Below, in pieces: positions 23,814 through 36,021 of a stretch of 64,000 bases of DNA. The first letter of the stretch is position 1; each line of letters opens with the position of its first letter. This DNA is from Ceratobasidium sp. AG-K (lineage: Eukaryota > Basidiomycota > Agaricomycetes > Cantharellales > Ceratobasidiaceae), in NCBI GenBank assembly GCA_037039685.1, contig JAWNGF010000006.1, positions 806,001 to 870,000 on the forward strand, in the 5' to 3' direction. The notes under the pieces were generated by a model. The model had not been told where the DNA came from and ran no database searches. It saw nothing but the letters and a program-made list of their open reading frames with translations. A program made the translations under genes and the position numbers.

Positions 23814-24220
23814 AGGGTATGGCGGTATGTGCGATACTCGATGTGATTTTGATCAGTTGTACACGCGATGAGTTTAGTTTGCAATCAAGTTGTATTAGAT
23901 GAATGGCCAAGTGGGGGATTGGACGATGCGAGAACGGGGAATAGTGGTAACGGTAACAGTAACAGCAGGGCAGTCATGGGCAAGACACCTTTAGTGTCGT
24001 GACGAAATAGAATCAGAGCAAGGAGAACGTGAAAGCATACAACAGGACAGCATGGAATAAACACATGGGACAGTGGTGAGTCCGTGAGCAATAGTTCGAT
24101 ACAAAATAATAGATATAATGGAATTTTGGGAAAGTCCATAATCCGAGCGCGCTTCTTCAATTGCAAGCCGGCTAAATCTAACACAGTTCTTTTATATCCT
24201 TCTTACTCGTTCGACTCCTT
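23814..24220. other. Convergent 3' spacer
   Basis: This lies between the stop of the DnaJ gene and the stop of the minus-strand proline-rich gene, so it should contain both 3' ends. No further gene is seen. Confidence 0.5.
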
Positions 24221-26046
24221 TCAACCCTTCACTCTCTGCGAAGGAGGTGGAATCTCCTGGACCTCGTCGTCGGAATCTTCGATTTCCTCAGCGCGGCGTT
24301 TATTATTCGGAACCGGGGTCACCAAAGGAGGAGGTGGGATAAATGCGGCCGGGTAGTTGTAAGTATTCATCATAGCAGTCGGGACTCCGTGGAACGAGTG
24401 TGCGCGATGCAACGGCGGAGGCTGGTTCACGGTACTACCGCCTTGGATCCATGCCGCGACCGAGAAACTTCCGTCGCTGCGGGACCAACGGCGCCTGGCT
24501 GCATCGACCTGGGGACTTGAGAGCCGCCTGGCCTGGCGGGAAACTCGACAGGCGGCGGGTAGAATGCGTAATAACCGTTGCCAGTTTGTTGGATGTGGGT
24601 CGGAACAGGAGGTCTAGGAACGTACATCGTTCCAATCGGTGTACCTTGGAGGGCTCCGGAGTTGTTGAGCATCTGGGTCGGGACCTTGATCGTCGGTTGG
24701 GGAGTAGGAGGTTGCGACATGGTGCTAGAGATAGTAGCCAAGAGACTCGGAGTGGTAGAGGTCGATGTATGCGTCGAGGAAGTATAGGGTACCGGGGCGA
24801 TTCCCATCGACATTGCCAGCTCCGCAGCCTCGCGTTCGAAATCCATGGCCGCGAGCTCTTCAGACGAGAGGGTGCCGGCAATTGGCTGGAAAACGGGAAG
24901 TTGGATGGGGGCATCATGCATCGCAGTAGTCGTGGGACCAGGAGCGCGACGCTGGCGGTACATGGCGGGCGGGGCGGTGGGAAGACGCGTCGGGATGGAC
25001 ACGGCCCTGCGAACAGCTTGGGGAGGTGCCGCAGGGAGAGGGACTTGAGCCACTCCAGGACCACCTGTGACCCCGGCCGGGATTGTAACTGGGATGGCAG
25101 TGGGTCGAGTGGTCGGTGGAGCCGTGGATGTGCGAGAGAGTGGATGTAGCACACGAGCGGGTGCGGTTCCGACGTGGGCGATGTCGGTGGCGGTGGCGGG
25201 AACTGCTCTTGCCGCTGGCTGCTGCCCTCTAGGAGCTGGTGTATGCGCGGCTGCTTGAATCTCACTTGGGCCTCTTATCATCAAGTGGTCGGGAAGCCGA
25301 TGCGGGGCGTTCCAATCTCGGTCGTTACGGGGTGCTGGATTGTTGGTGGGAGGAACGGGGGTCTCCCTGCTCTGGGGGCAGTCGTGGTGTTTCACCAGTC
25401 GTATCCACTGGAGTATTGGCTGCAGGGCTGGCTGAGTGGCCTCCCAGTTGCAGCGGGTTGAGGAGTAGGTCGGACTTGAGTAGTGAGCGCGTTTGATGCA
25501 ACAGTAGGGGCAACGGGTGGCGCAGGATCTGGGACTTCTGGGACGGGTGTCGGGCGGATTGGACGACGGGGGTGGAGTTGGCATGAACAGCCTGGGGGAT
25601 GGTCGGGGCAGCTTCCATACTTGTCCACTTGGACTGGCCCTTGCACGCGGGTTTGTTAAGTACTTTAACCCCTTCAGTAGGACGTTTGAGTTGCTTGGCG
25701 CTCACTTGATGCTCTGTAGGAGCCGGTACAGCGGACAGAGGTGGCTCCAGGACAAAGTTGGGAGATGGGGTAGGAAAAGCCTCCTTCAGGCTGAGGATTG
25801 GGGGTGGCTGGTGGGTGGGACCCTACCCCATACGATTAGCTGATCGGTGACAGTGAAATTGAGACAAAAGCTTACCGGTTTGTTGTCTGCCTCTAATTTC
25901 GGCGCGTCTACTTCATCTTCAGATCCATCGAAAAGGGAACCGGCGGGAGAAGACGGCTCGGGCTCAACCACCGGCGGCGGTTTCGTAACCTGAGGAAGCC
26001 CGATGCGCCGAGCCAACTGAGCATGCACCGACAAAGCGGTGGCCAT
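24221..26046 (-). CDS. Proline-rich protein of unknown function
   Basis: A likely start at 26046 gives MATALSVHAQLARRIGLPQ, then an acidic patch (DGSEDEVDAPKLEADNK), an intron, and PPPPILSLKEAFPTPSP. A long low-complexity Pro/Thr/Ala region follows, with SSEELAAMDFEREAAELAM as the one helix-like block. The tail is NKRRAEEIEDSDDEVQEIPP, ending at about 24221. The tail resembles a basic nuclear-import patch followed by an acidic, possibly SUMO-interacting, segment. The reading frame changes between about 25,500 and 25,265 and again near 24,430, and only the second change has an obvious short intron (GTTTCT...CCAG). Three frames stay open across much of the region because of the composition bias, so the exon model is rough. 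No family is recognised. A nuclear or regulatory role is only a guess. Confidence 0.5.
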
Positions 26047-27354
26047 TGCAACGGTATGGGATGGAGGGCAAAAACGGCAGAGCGAGGGTGGTATTATATT
26101 GGTAGTGGGAGGGAGAGTGGATGATCACAAGGCGCGTTACTCACCGGACGCCATAATATTTAGGGCGCAGTGGCAGAGTTATGCCTCTGTCAATTTGTCA
26201 TGTATTATGGCCCAATGGTCCAAGCGACCACCCATCATATCTTTAGACAAAGCACGTCGTGGCCCAAGTGGCCCACCGAAGCGAACGCAAACAAGGCGCT
26301 TGTGGAACGTAGGTAGAAGTCTGGCCCGTGGTAGCCTCTTATTTGCAATATCCTTGTCCCCGCTATCGCGGGAATCACAGAAGTTTGGATTAGTATGAAT
26401 ACGTTCCACAATAAACTATACAACGAATGGGTAGTGACCATGGCTATTTAGTAAAACCGCATCCAGTTAACGTGCAACCTGAGGGGCAACAACCTAAAAG
26501 AACCCGTAGGTTCAGCCTGTGTTAACCAACTCAAAGCGCGCTAATAAGATAAAGATTCGAAGACGGGCGGGAAGTCCTGAGTGAGTACTTATGATATCAC
26601 AGTATATCCGTTTCAAGTCCTGTACCTCATATGGAGGTAGCATGGATAATAGGTGCTACGTGAAGGCAGGGTTTGAAAGTGCAACTTGGGATGAAGGCCC
26701 GGGAGGCCAAAGCACTTGCCTGGTAGCATGCGATCGACGGTGCGTCATGGGGCGAGGTCCGATAGCGAAACACAAAAACTACGTCGAATAGTGAAACGGA
26801 GTGTGGTCCGGGGCTATTAATGGTAACCCCTGGTTTATTACCTGTAGCGCTGCGAACTCTAGATAAGTTGATCGTCGGGGCGTGCATAGAAATATTAGGT
26901 TGTGAAAACTGGTCACTGGTTCAAAACTCCTGAAAGTTCCTACAACCCTATCCATATTTCTTGAGCTTGGGGGAGGTTATCCCTGTTATATGCGCATATA
27001 TGCACACATATACTATATTTTGAATCACACAAAACCTCGAGTCCTGGGTGAGAACCAATTACTGGCATCATGACTGATCGGATGTCATGACCAGGCTTAT
27101 TTAGAAAATCAATACCTATAATCCAGACTTAGTTTCCTCGAAGCTTGGCATCCGCGGTATAAATAGTATGGGATGACTTCTGAGCGCAGATGTATTGCAT
27201 TGGGTAAGAACAACATCTGAATTTGGTTCCTGGGTCTGGCCGGGAGAAAACCCGAAACTTTACCGAGATACGCAAACATGGGCAGACCACCTACGGCTGT
27301 ACGAGGTAGCGTTCTTTTCACGGCGTCTGACACGTTGTTCGTTAGGCGCAAGGG
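26047..27354. other. Intergenic region
   Basis: About 1.3 kb between the proline-rich gene and the STE3-type receptor. Short frames on both strands have no motif. It was checked for a lipopeptide pheromone precursor (short frame ending in a CaaX box), but none was found. Confidence 0.5.
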
Positions 27355-28663
27355 CTAGTGGCTTGTAGGGCGATACGTTGTTGGACCTGCCCGTTTCAGT
27401 CGCCATCGCACATCAGTATCTGATCTGGTTTTAGGCCGCTCCGGTTTCGCGCCCACTGAAGGGGGAGTAAATAGCTCAGTACTTAGAGCCTGTGTTTTGC
27501 GGAGCACGTACCTCCGGGGTAGCACCAAGGCCTCCCCAGCGTTGATGAGGAATACGCGGGCCTTGACCCAACTGAACATTCTCCTGTACTCTGCGGCCAC
27601 TCTGTTATCAAGTCCAAAGTGCCCAAAAAATGTGACTGATGCAATCGGTACAAAGTACCAACCAACCCTATCGAGCGTCCAGAGAATGTCAGGTATCGAG
27701 GCTTTAGGCCTGATGAGGATCTCTTCCCAATTCTCATGGACGGCCTCCCAGGAGGGCCACGGATGCAGCCCGGCATGAATCGAGGAAATCATCAGGAACA
27801 ACGACATTACTGTAGCAGCTGTCATCTGGGTAATTGCTAGGGCGACAAGACGAAGATAATGACCTGAGGTAGAGGCTGGCTGCGTGTGCTGCGAGACCTG
27901 GTGAAATTGAACTCGGCGGTGAATCAGCCAGCGTAGCGCAACTCCTACATAGATATTACAATGCACTGTCAAGTTAGGTGGCATGACGCTCACCTGAGTA
28001 CACCAATGCGGCCCAGGAAAGTAAGATTGTAGGGATGAATATAATGAGCAAGCTAGGGACGGACGGGTGGTGCACCTATTGCATCGACCAGATCAAAGCC
28101 CAAATCGCCGAGGGTCTGTGCCAACCTACCGCACTACAACCGAACACCTCGTAAATTGCGAATCGATGTGATTGAACTATAACATCTGGGCTATCCGGGT
28201 CAACGTCTCGCATCGGACCACCGGGAGCTCACATACGTAGACTCATAAATATCATAGGAAGCACCAAACACATTCCAATCTCAAACTTCATATTTCGATG
28301 CCTTTCGCTCGAGCCTAGAGCCCTGTGATATGGGGCGGATGCTCGCGCGAGACGACGGCAGATGCATAAGTTCGACGCTGGAACGCCAATGTTGGCACCA
28401 ATAGTGATTTTTGTAACTACACGTAGTTTAGTCAATAAAATGATTTCGTGAGACTGGAACATACCGATGTCGCACCAGATAACGTATCTTACGGTCACAT
28501 TATCGCGCCAGACGATGGTATTAACTCCGCGGAGGATGTTGCATATGGCGAGCCAAAGGATAACCGAAGCCGTGCAAACATTGCGCGTCCTCCAATGCCA
28601 TGGCAGAGGAATAAGAACAAGCAAACCACTGATAATGCTGACGACCGGAAGCTCGAGTTGCAT
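27355..28663 (-). CDS. STE3-type mating pheromone receptor
   Basis: Seven-helix receptors of this class bind farnesylated peptide pheromones and define B mating specificity in basidiomycetes. Start MQLELPVVSIISGLLVLIPL at 28663 places helix 1 at the N-terminus as usual. PLPWHWRTRN, NTIVWRDNVTVRYVIWCDI and KITIGANIGVPASNLCICRRLA match the first three helices and loops. After short introns come VQSHRFAIYEVFGC, IIFIPTILLSWAALVYS and GVALRWLIHRRVQF (helix 5 and loop 3). The frame then stays open through HPWPSWEAVHENW to the cytoplasmic tail, ending at 27355. One intron, near 28,050, is only about 36 bases in the best model. No internal stop was found otherwise. The frame also extends upstream to an ATG at 28774, which is less typical. 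Confidence 0.82.
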
Positions 28664-29312
28664 GGCGCGTAAGGACGAGAGACGAGAAATATCGTGAATG
28701 ATCAAGGGCTGCCTACTGGTGACAAGAGTGTCAGTATGGTAACTTGGGTTGAATAAACGAACCAGGGGGTGCAAGGGGACAGCAAGTTGACTCTGACATG
28801 GCTAAACAACGTCTTATATATACAAATCCAGCTTGGGAAGACATATCGGTACCCCGTGCTATATTTATTTTGATCCGAAAGATTTGCCCAGGTCCGATGC
28901 TCCATATTTCCGTTCCTAATCACGGAAGACTAAAGCTGATATGGGTGAGCGCTTATCATGGCTATGATGATCACGCAGAACCTAGCGGTTGCTTTCCATA
29001 GGGAAGCCAACACGCGAGGGTCCGCCCCTCGTTGTTCATGTGATGGCCCCGGTAGTGTGACCTGAAGTGCGCCGTATCACAAAACCCACACCAGTTGCCG
29101 AGAGCCTAGGCGGAATCCAAAATGATAAATGCTTTTTATTGAGTGAATTACTTCGCATTATTCCTTCACCAATTCCTCGGCCAGTAATCTCCAGAACTTC
29201 TCCATTTGGAAAGTTTGTAGGGGAAATTGATACAATAATGGTGTGGCTCTCGTTTTCCGATTGACAAATTCAGTTAATCCTTCCTATCCTTCTCCATAAC
29301 AATCGATTTCAT
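28664..29312. other. Intergenic region
   Basis: Upstream region of the receptor gene and downstream region of the TKL kinase. The plus-strand frame at 28798-29001 lacks a CaaX end, so it is not a pheromone precursor. Nothing else is supported. Confidence 0.5.
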
Positions 29313-30671
29313 CTACCCAAACGACGTTAAAGTCTCCACCTTTGCCAAGACGCATATAGGTACCTTGCTCCAGACTTCATCGGAAATTGGACGATCCTGA
29401 GGATCGAACGCCCAGCAGCTTTTCAGTAGGGCCCACAGGAGGTCGGCATATTTGACCTGCGAGGGGATGAATTCTTCGGATCGTGCAGGATGTACTTTCC
29501 TAATGATCTTTGTAACTACAGTCGGCTCCCGCATGCCAGCATATGGGATTGACCCGGTGATGACTTCCTGCAAGGTCTGTCAGTTTTATCTCGCAATCGG
29601 AAGAGGAGTTTGATTGACGAACAAGTATGGTCTAAAAGGTGCTGACTTGGTAAGCATGTTCTGCCAGGTAATAAACTATTCGCTTACCATTCCCAATGCA
29701 TAAACATCGGCCTCGGTAGTCAATGTCACATCTTCATCCAGCAGTTCAGGGGCCTAAATCTGTTTTAGAGGGCAATGATGCCACGAAACTTGGTACGCAC
29801 TGCCCAGTTGAGGGATGTGCTTGCTCTGCTAGTGGTACTCGAAAATTTCAGCGTATATTCCTGTAGCGCCGCGTTCCCAAAGTCGGTTAATTTGGGCACG
29901 AGTTCGTCTGAAACCAAAACGTTGTCCTGGGACGATAAAATGGGTCAGTATATAAATGTATTGACACTTTAATCCTTCGTCCTACACCCTTGATATCCCC
30001 GTGAACCTAAGCCCGAGGTGAGTCTCAGTGAGCCTCGGGAATAAATTAATTTGAACGGTTCACTCACCACGCCAACGCTATGTAGGTACATCACCCCAGC
30101 AGCAATTTGAACGCACTTTAAATAATGAACTTAGTTTGGAACTAGTTTGGAACTTAATGAATAATCATAACGTACCATGTTGTAGCGGTCTAGATTAGGG
30201 TGTGAACCAAGAAAGCGCCGTGTGCTACTATGCTCCACCCACGGGGATACCATCGCAATCTGGCCCTTGTACTGAGCCACTCCAAACAGCCCCAATACAT
30301 TCGGATGGTTGCACTTTGACCACACATACAATTCTCGGGCGGCATGCTAGCACAAGCGTTCCGAAGTGCTCGACATTCTAGGCATTTAGCTTACCTTGAG
30401 TTGCTTCTTTGCGATATCGCTCGAATCCATATGTAATCTGAGGCATTTCACGGCGACCAAGCTCTCGTCGTATAGGGCACCACGGTGGACGTCCCCAAAC
30501 CCCCCGGAGGAAATGGGATACTCACTTGACTGCGATGTATCCAGCTTGCTTGTTATATCCTGGCACCCGTGGCGACGAAGATGTTCGAGTATCTCGGCGG
30601 AAGACTAACCCCAATTAATTGACCAATGTTAGTAGACGAAATCCGGCCATCTGATCAAGGGCACTCACCAT
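29313..30671 (-). CDS. TKL-type protein kinase
   Basis: A compact Ser/Thr or dual-specificity kinase of about 300 residues. The initiator ATG at 30669-30671 is immediately followed by a GTGAGT donor, so exon 1 is just the start codon. The next exon begins at 30604 with SSAEILEHLRRHGCQDITS. The glycine loop is ISSGGFGDVH and the lysine is in LVAVKCLR. Then come YVWSKCNHPNVLGLFG, GVMYLHSVGV, the catalytic loop VHGDIK split from DNVLVSDELVPKLTDFG by an intron, APELLDEDVTLTTEADVYAL, and the C-lobe block LKSCWAFDPQDRP. It ends at TAG 29313-29315. HGDIKxDN is a common fungal TKL variant. No accessory domain is visible. The gene lies only about 60 bases beyond the stop of the Plavaka transposase, on the same strand. 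Confidence 0.78.
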
Positions 30672-30727
30672 CTTCAGCAAAGTCGGTGCAAGCCTCCCGA
30701 GGAACACGTGATCTGGTAGGAGCTCGT

Positions 30728-33700
30728 TTACTCAAAGTGAATCGTGTAGTTACCGTGGCGGCACACACGCCATCTTTTACTACGCTGGAATGAGTACAAT
30801 TTAACCGTAGAGTATGCGATGCACACAACTTACCGGCCAGGAGCTCCGCTGGCGTCGTGCTTCCTTCTTGCGGCGAGCCTGCTCTCGTCGCCAATGGTTC
30901 ATGAGTAAATAAAAATGGTGGTTGTAGAAGTGGTTAAGATAGAATCGTTTGCCAAGGTCGAGGAGGTCGAGATCGGCTGTAAGTCTGAAATCGTCCCCGA
31001 GATCTTTTTTAAGGCAGTAAAACTTCGGAGCAAGGTGACAAGCAAGGACAATTTCCGAAGCGGGGATAACCAAAGTACGGCGTGTGTCGTTTGACCGCTT
31101 CTCGGGTGTTACTGCGTACATCCGGTGGAAAGACGAGGCGGACGGGAGGAAGGCGGTAAATAGTTCCACAAAAGCCAATTTCTCTGAGTAGAATGCTTGT
31201 AGCCGGGACGGGAGCTTGAATATTGCTCGGACGCGAGCAGCACGGTAGCCTATAGACAATCTGTAAAATAATCAACCGTTGTGTGTGTGCATATTCTCAC
31301 GATTGACCCCAAACTTCTCAGTCTCCCGAGGACGAGCACCTGAAAATTTTCACAGTGGGATGGGTAAGTGTATGTGTGTGGCGTGCAGACTGCCTGACTC
31401 ACGGGGGAAATTGGGCGCCTCGAGAAACAGAACAGTGTCGAAAATACCCCGCCGAATCAGGTGTCCGGCGGGATGTTTGATGGCTGGGCTCGCTCGAACA
31501 ACATCTCGTCGGAGCGGCTCGCGAGGGGAGAAGGGCAGGGGGCGATGATGGAGGTAAAGACGGTGCCAGACGTCGAATTGGTCGTCGAGGGACACTGAGA
31601 CCGCACCCCGAGGTACGTTGCACCTCGTTTCCAGGAACGTTTCGGACGCTTTCTTGAGGTTGCTCAAGCCATGTTCGTTGGCAAGAGAATTCCCAACTAA
31701 CCGGGCGTTGGCTGGTCGTTTGGCCGAGAGGACCAGAGGGGCCGGGTGCGATTCTCCAACCGAGTTTGCACCCGGGGCGCTTATCGCACTATCCACCACC
31801 TCGACATCTTCCTCCGCCACTAATGCATCTCGCTCGTGCTCCTGTCCCCGCCCGTTCTTCACAAACTCCTCCATCTCCCCCCAAACTATATCCGGCTCTT
31901 GTTCCAAATCCGACTCGTCAATTAGGCCGTAGTACGAATTAATGTGGCTGCGCTGCAATCGCATTGCGTCTTGCCGCTGGATCACCTTCAGCATTTGCTC
32001 CGTCGGGCGCACCTTGTTCGACCCTCGCCATGGCTTCTTCGCAAAATGGATGTGGAGGTTCTCGGGCACCTCGGTGCTGTAACCGTCTGGGGTCCCAAGC
32101 TCACGGATGGAGTCGGGGTAGTGGCCGATCATGTGCAACTTGGGCATCAGGTCGAAATCGCTCGGTAAGCCATAGTAACCTTCCCTGACCATCACGTTCT
32201 TCAGGTCATGGAACTCCGCCAGTACTAACTTCATCTCCTTAAGGTCCTCGTTGGTCAAGCTCGACGAGTGTGCAAGATACATAAAGTCGAGGAGTGCCCG
32301 CAGGAGCTCACCAACCTCGGGTTTGAGCTCACCTGCCACGATCGGTAAGATCTGCTTCGCCATCTCTTTGCTCTCCCGTCCAGTCCATTGTGATATGTTG
32401 CTGATCCCACTCGCAAAGTGGCGCATCCCTTCGGGAGTCGGCATCGACGCAAACCTTCGATCCATCTCAGATTTATCGCCCGTATACTTCTGCATGAGGA
32501 AGTACATCCACGAAACGGCATGGGCACCAAAGACTCCCTGGTATAGCTGATGGAGCAAATCGGGAGTGATGCAAGACGAGAAATTGACGCATGGTGAGTC
32601 GGCCCACCACGGCCACCAGGGCTTCAGATGCTGACTATCGAGTAGCTTTGGATCATTGTGGTCGATCCCCTCCCTCAGTGTATTTAACGTCTCCTGTCGT
32701 CCCCGCCTTGGCGCAACCTTCTTTCCATTCCCACGGCCTGCCCTCGCAGTTGTACAAATAGGACAGCTGCCTTGCGACGTACACGCCATCAAACTCTGCT
32801 CGGGGAAGTCAGCCGGGTATGCGGCCACGATTGGATATACTCGGCGAAGGTGGCCATCGGCACACCACATCTCTACACCGGTTTTTGACGCCTCCTTCAA
32901 CGGTTCCAAAAGCTTGCGCATTGCGTCGTGAATGAGTTGATTCTTCGCTTGTTGACGCCTATTTACATCTTCGACATCCTTGAATTCGTCAATCGGTAAG
33001 TACCCGACCAACACCATTGCGCGCTCGCTCGGCTTGCGTCGGAGTTCTTTACTAATGTTCCCTATTGACAGGTAGACCGGGTATGCCTGCTGCCCGCCCA
33101 GGGTGATCGATACAGTCGTCTTATCTGACGAAATGATCAACCCGGCAATAGTTGCGCACGGGTCGACCTTGGCGAGGGCACACTGCATCTCGTGAGTAAT
33201 CCGCCATCACGACGATACCTTATGACTCACCTGTAGCCGCCACCACCACTTTCCCGACCACATCTCATTGAAGATGCGTACGGATCGTTGTTCCGACGTG
33301 TACTGCCGCTCAGGCGCGAACCGCATGTGATCCTTGAATCGCGGGTTGCCGATGAGCTCACGGACAACATCGACGACGTTCCGTGCACACAGATACTGGA
33401 TCCGATTGCGGCCCCCAACATCGATTGGGATCTCATGGATCTTCCAATCGGGGCCATGTGGGAGTCGGTCAACGTCGTTTAGAAGTTGGCCGACGTTTAG
33501 CCAAGGCACACGGCCCTGATACTGTGATAAATGTAAGTAAACCAGCGAAGAGGCTACGCTTGATAACTTACTAATTTACTCTTCAGGTGTCGGTCTTTGG
33601 CCTTGTCGGTTAGCCCGGTAGTCATTAGGAGCTCTGCTGCCTCGAAATTTTCGGGGTCTCCCAGCGAGCCACACGATTCCATGTAAGCATCCATGTCGAC

Positions 33701-34387
33701 CTCGTGCGATCGATCTTCACTGATCGGTGAGCCTGCTAGTGGATTGGGGAACCGCTCGATGAAGGGTGCGTCGGCCCGGCGGCTGTCTTGCCCCCCGCTT
33801 GCTCTACCTGGAGGATTGTGTGGAGCTGTCTGCCCTTCGGGGACGGGAACACTGGGTAGGGTGACGGGGCTCAGGTTTGGTACAGGATCCCTTGAGCCCG
33901 GGTTTCGGTTCGATTCGGGTGTGCATCGTGGGAGCGCTTCCGACAACCGTTCCTCGACAAACGCAACTGTCGGGGGAGGCTTTGTGTATGTGTCTGTGCG
34001 GGCCCGTTTGCGTACACGCTCACGTACTCGCGCTTGTTCAGGCATTCCCTCAAGCCTGGGGTCATCGGCTGCACAAGTGCCTTGTTCAAGTGCGTTTGCC
34101 TCGGCTCCACGACAAAACGGGCTCGCAAAGACATGACGGCTATGCTGAGCTTCAGACGAGAGCGGCGTGAAGCAGTACGCACAGTAGGAAGGGCGGGGAC
34201 GAGTTTCCGTGGTGGGTAAGGAAGCATTGGGTGAGCGGGATAAGTTTGAATCCTCCGACGCTGGAGGGATCTGGGACTGGGCAGGCTGTGACGACGGTGC
34301 AGAAGCCAGGCTTGCAGCAGGGGTTGGCAAGGGCGGAAATCCTTGCACGCGCTGGGCACGGACCGTGATTGCTGTGACACGCGGCAT
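30728..34387 (-). mobile_element. Plavaka-type (CACTA/KDZ-like) DDE transposase gene
   Basis: Start MPRVTAITVRAQ is at 34387. Exon 1 carries a proline-rich region with a zinc-finger-like motif (YCAYCFTPLSSEAQHSRH). The next exons are NVGQLLNDVDRLPHGPDW and a long exon from 33,188 to about 31,400. The long exon has blocks typical of the family: QAYPVYLSIGNISKELRRKP, VLVGYLPI, a cysteine cluster CTSQGSCPICTT, CITPDLLHQLYQGVFGAHA, KLHMIGHYPDSIREL and GYSTEVPENLHI. After two further introns comes YRAARVRAIFKLP, then SEIVLACHLAPKF and FYLNHFYNHHFYLL. A last small exon ends at 30728. All exons join in frame without internal stops, so the enzyme may be functional. Terminal inverted repeats of the element were not identified. 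Family recognition is from memory of conserved blocks. Confidence 0.82.
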
Positions 34388-34839
34388 TGAGTTCAGTCAA
34401 GTCGAGGAGATCCTGGGTCGTACGCTAAGTCTCGCCTCTCATCTTTTTCGGTGCTAAAGACTGACATTCGACTCTAAACCATCGGCATTTAGCAGGAGGT
34501 AGCCGGCGATCGACTTGCAACCGATTCGCAACCGACAACCCACCCACACTTGGTTAGTCAATATGGTCGTCGTGCATGTCCACAACACCAATGGTGGTTA
34601 GTGATTTTATTGGTGAGAAGGACATTCCGGTGAGTTCCTTGAACTGATCATCGGTGGACAACACCTATCTGGCGGTTTGCGTAGGTTCAAAGGCGGGTGG
34701 CTCAAATGCGGCACAACGCAACGCGCTGATACCATTGGTCTATGGCTTGCCCACGCCGACATATTGGTATCAGGCAATTGCCGATGGAGAACTTGTTCAC
34801 AAGGGAGGCCCGGATGCAGGCTCAGTTTATGTCAATAGC

Positions 34840-34939
34840 TAATTGGCAATAAATCCAGTCCCAGTGACGTCAGGCCCCTGCAGAGACTCCAATCTCTGCA
34901 GCGGCCTGACGTCACTGGGACTGGATTTATTGCCAATTA
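34840..34939. repeat. Near-perfect palindromic MITE (96 bp) with TA duplication
   Basis: Two 45-base arms, 34842-34886 and 34893-34937, are reverse complements with a single mismatch around a 6-base loop (CTCCAA). The outer ends read ATTGGCAATAAATCC on both sides. TA flanks each side (34840-34841 and 34938-34939). A TA target duplication and a hairpin of this quality fit a Tc1/mariner-derived MITE. No transposase of that type is in the window. Confidence 0.8.
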
Positions 34940-35616
34940 CACACACCCAAGCTCGCCTCGGCCTGCAAATTGTAACCACATGCTGTGAATTGTAAGTGTC
35001 TGATTGTTGTACTTGGAAACTATTTACAGACAGATTTGGAGGGGTAAACTATAGGAGCAATAGCATAATAAACCAATGACTTTCCTGCTATGATACATAT
35101 GTAACATACCAAATTAATAGCATTGTCCGCTTTTGATCACATGGCCTCTCACCATTAGCAACGCACCATTGAAACTCTCATATCGATGTTGACTATCTAT
35201 CGAGCCATTGCAAGCGGTGATTTCAATATATGCGTGTGTCCCATACCGGATATAGATCCTCATGGCAAACTATGCCGTGCTGGGGTTACTCGTGGTGTCC
35301 ACACTCCCACCTGTAACCGGGCGGACTGCCCCAATAATCTCGAGTCGGCCCCCAGTTGCTTGGGCTTGCTGCTGGTCTCAGTGGGCTACTGCCACTAATC
35401 AGGTACGAACCCTCCTCTTTTCAGACTAACGGATTCTGAAGCTCGCTTTTGAACAGATTCCAAAGACCCGAGTAAGGGTTCCGTCGAACCACAAAACTGC
35501 CTTAATCCCTGACGCTTGAACCAAACATCGGTCACAGTGGACCACCATCACAACCCGCAAGGTAAGTTTGTCCGCCTTATTCCCCACACAACTACTCAGC
35601 CGTAAATTTAGAGCTC

Positions 35617-36021
35617 ATGGCCTCCCCCGTCAAGTCCAATGAGGGTCAAAGTGCCCAGAAGAACGCCCAAGCCGAGCATGAGGATTTTCAGCTCGCCCTC
35701 AAAAAGCTTGAGAACGCCCTTGCAGGCCTTGCATTCGAACAACACGTTGCGGAGCCAAACCAGCAGCCCACCAGACCTCACTCCTGCTCCCGGCGTTTGT
35801 CATCTCTTACCCGTGCTGAGCGCCGTCAAGCGATGATTGATAGGATCCGGTACCTGACGCGCTCTCACGTTGCAAGGCCATCTCACAACCCAGTACCCTT
35901 CCTTTCAGACAAAGTACGGCTGTCTCTGCCCCCGAGTGACGATCCTTGTTTTTTTTCTTTGACGTACAGTGCCCACTCCCACACAGTTGATAGTCCCCAC
36001 CACCGCTTTGGTCTCTTGTAA
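35617..36021 (+). CDS. Hypothetical small protein
   Basis: A 134-codon frame starts MASPVKSNEGQSAQKNAQAE, with a short amphipathic helix-like stretch (DFQLALKKLENALAGLAFEQ) followed by a basic arginine-rich region (RAERRQAMIDRIRYLTRSH). The sequence after about residue 95 becomes intron-like, so the true end could differ. It lies on the same strand as the DUF6532-like gene and could be a separate small gene of the mobile unit. No family is recognised. Confidence 0.4.
   Translation: MASPVKSNEGQSAQKNAQAEHEDFQLALKKLENALAGLAFEQHVAEPNQQPTRPHSCSRRLSSLTRAERRQAMIDRIRYLTRSHVARPSHNPVPFLSDKVRLSLPPSDDPCFFSLTYSAHSHTVDSPHHRFGLL

Noticed and set aside
24400..25149. Long plus-strand frame opposite the proline-rich gene
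   Set aside because: Arginine/glycine-rich shadow of the GC-biased minus-strand gene with no motif.
28798..29001. Short plus-strand frame next to the STE3-type receptor as a pheromone precursor
   Set aside because: It ends in PSGCFP without a CaaX box and has no maturation motif.
34654..34842. Small plus-strand ORF next to the MITE
   Set aside because: No motif or exon partners, and it ends at the MITE boundary by chance.
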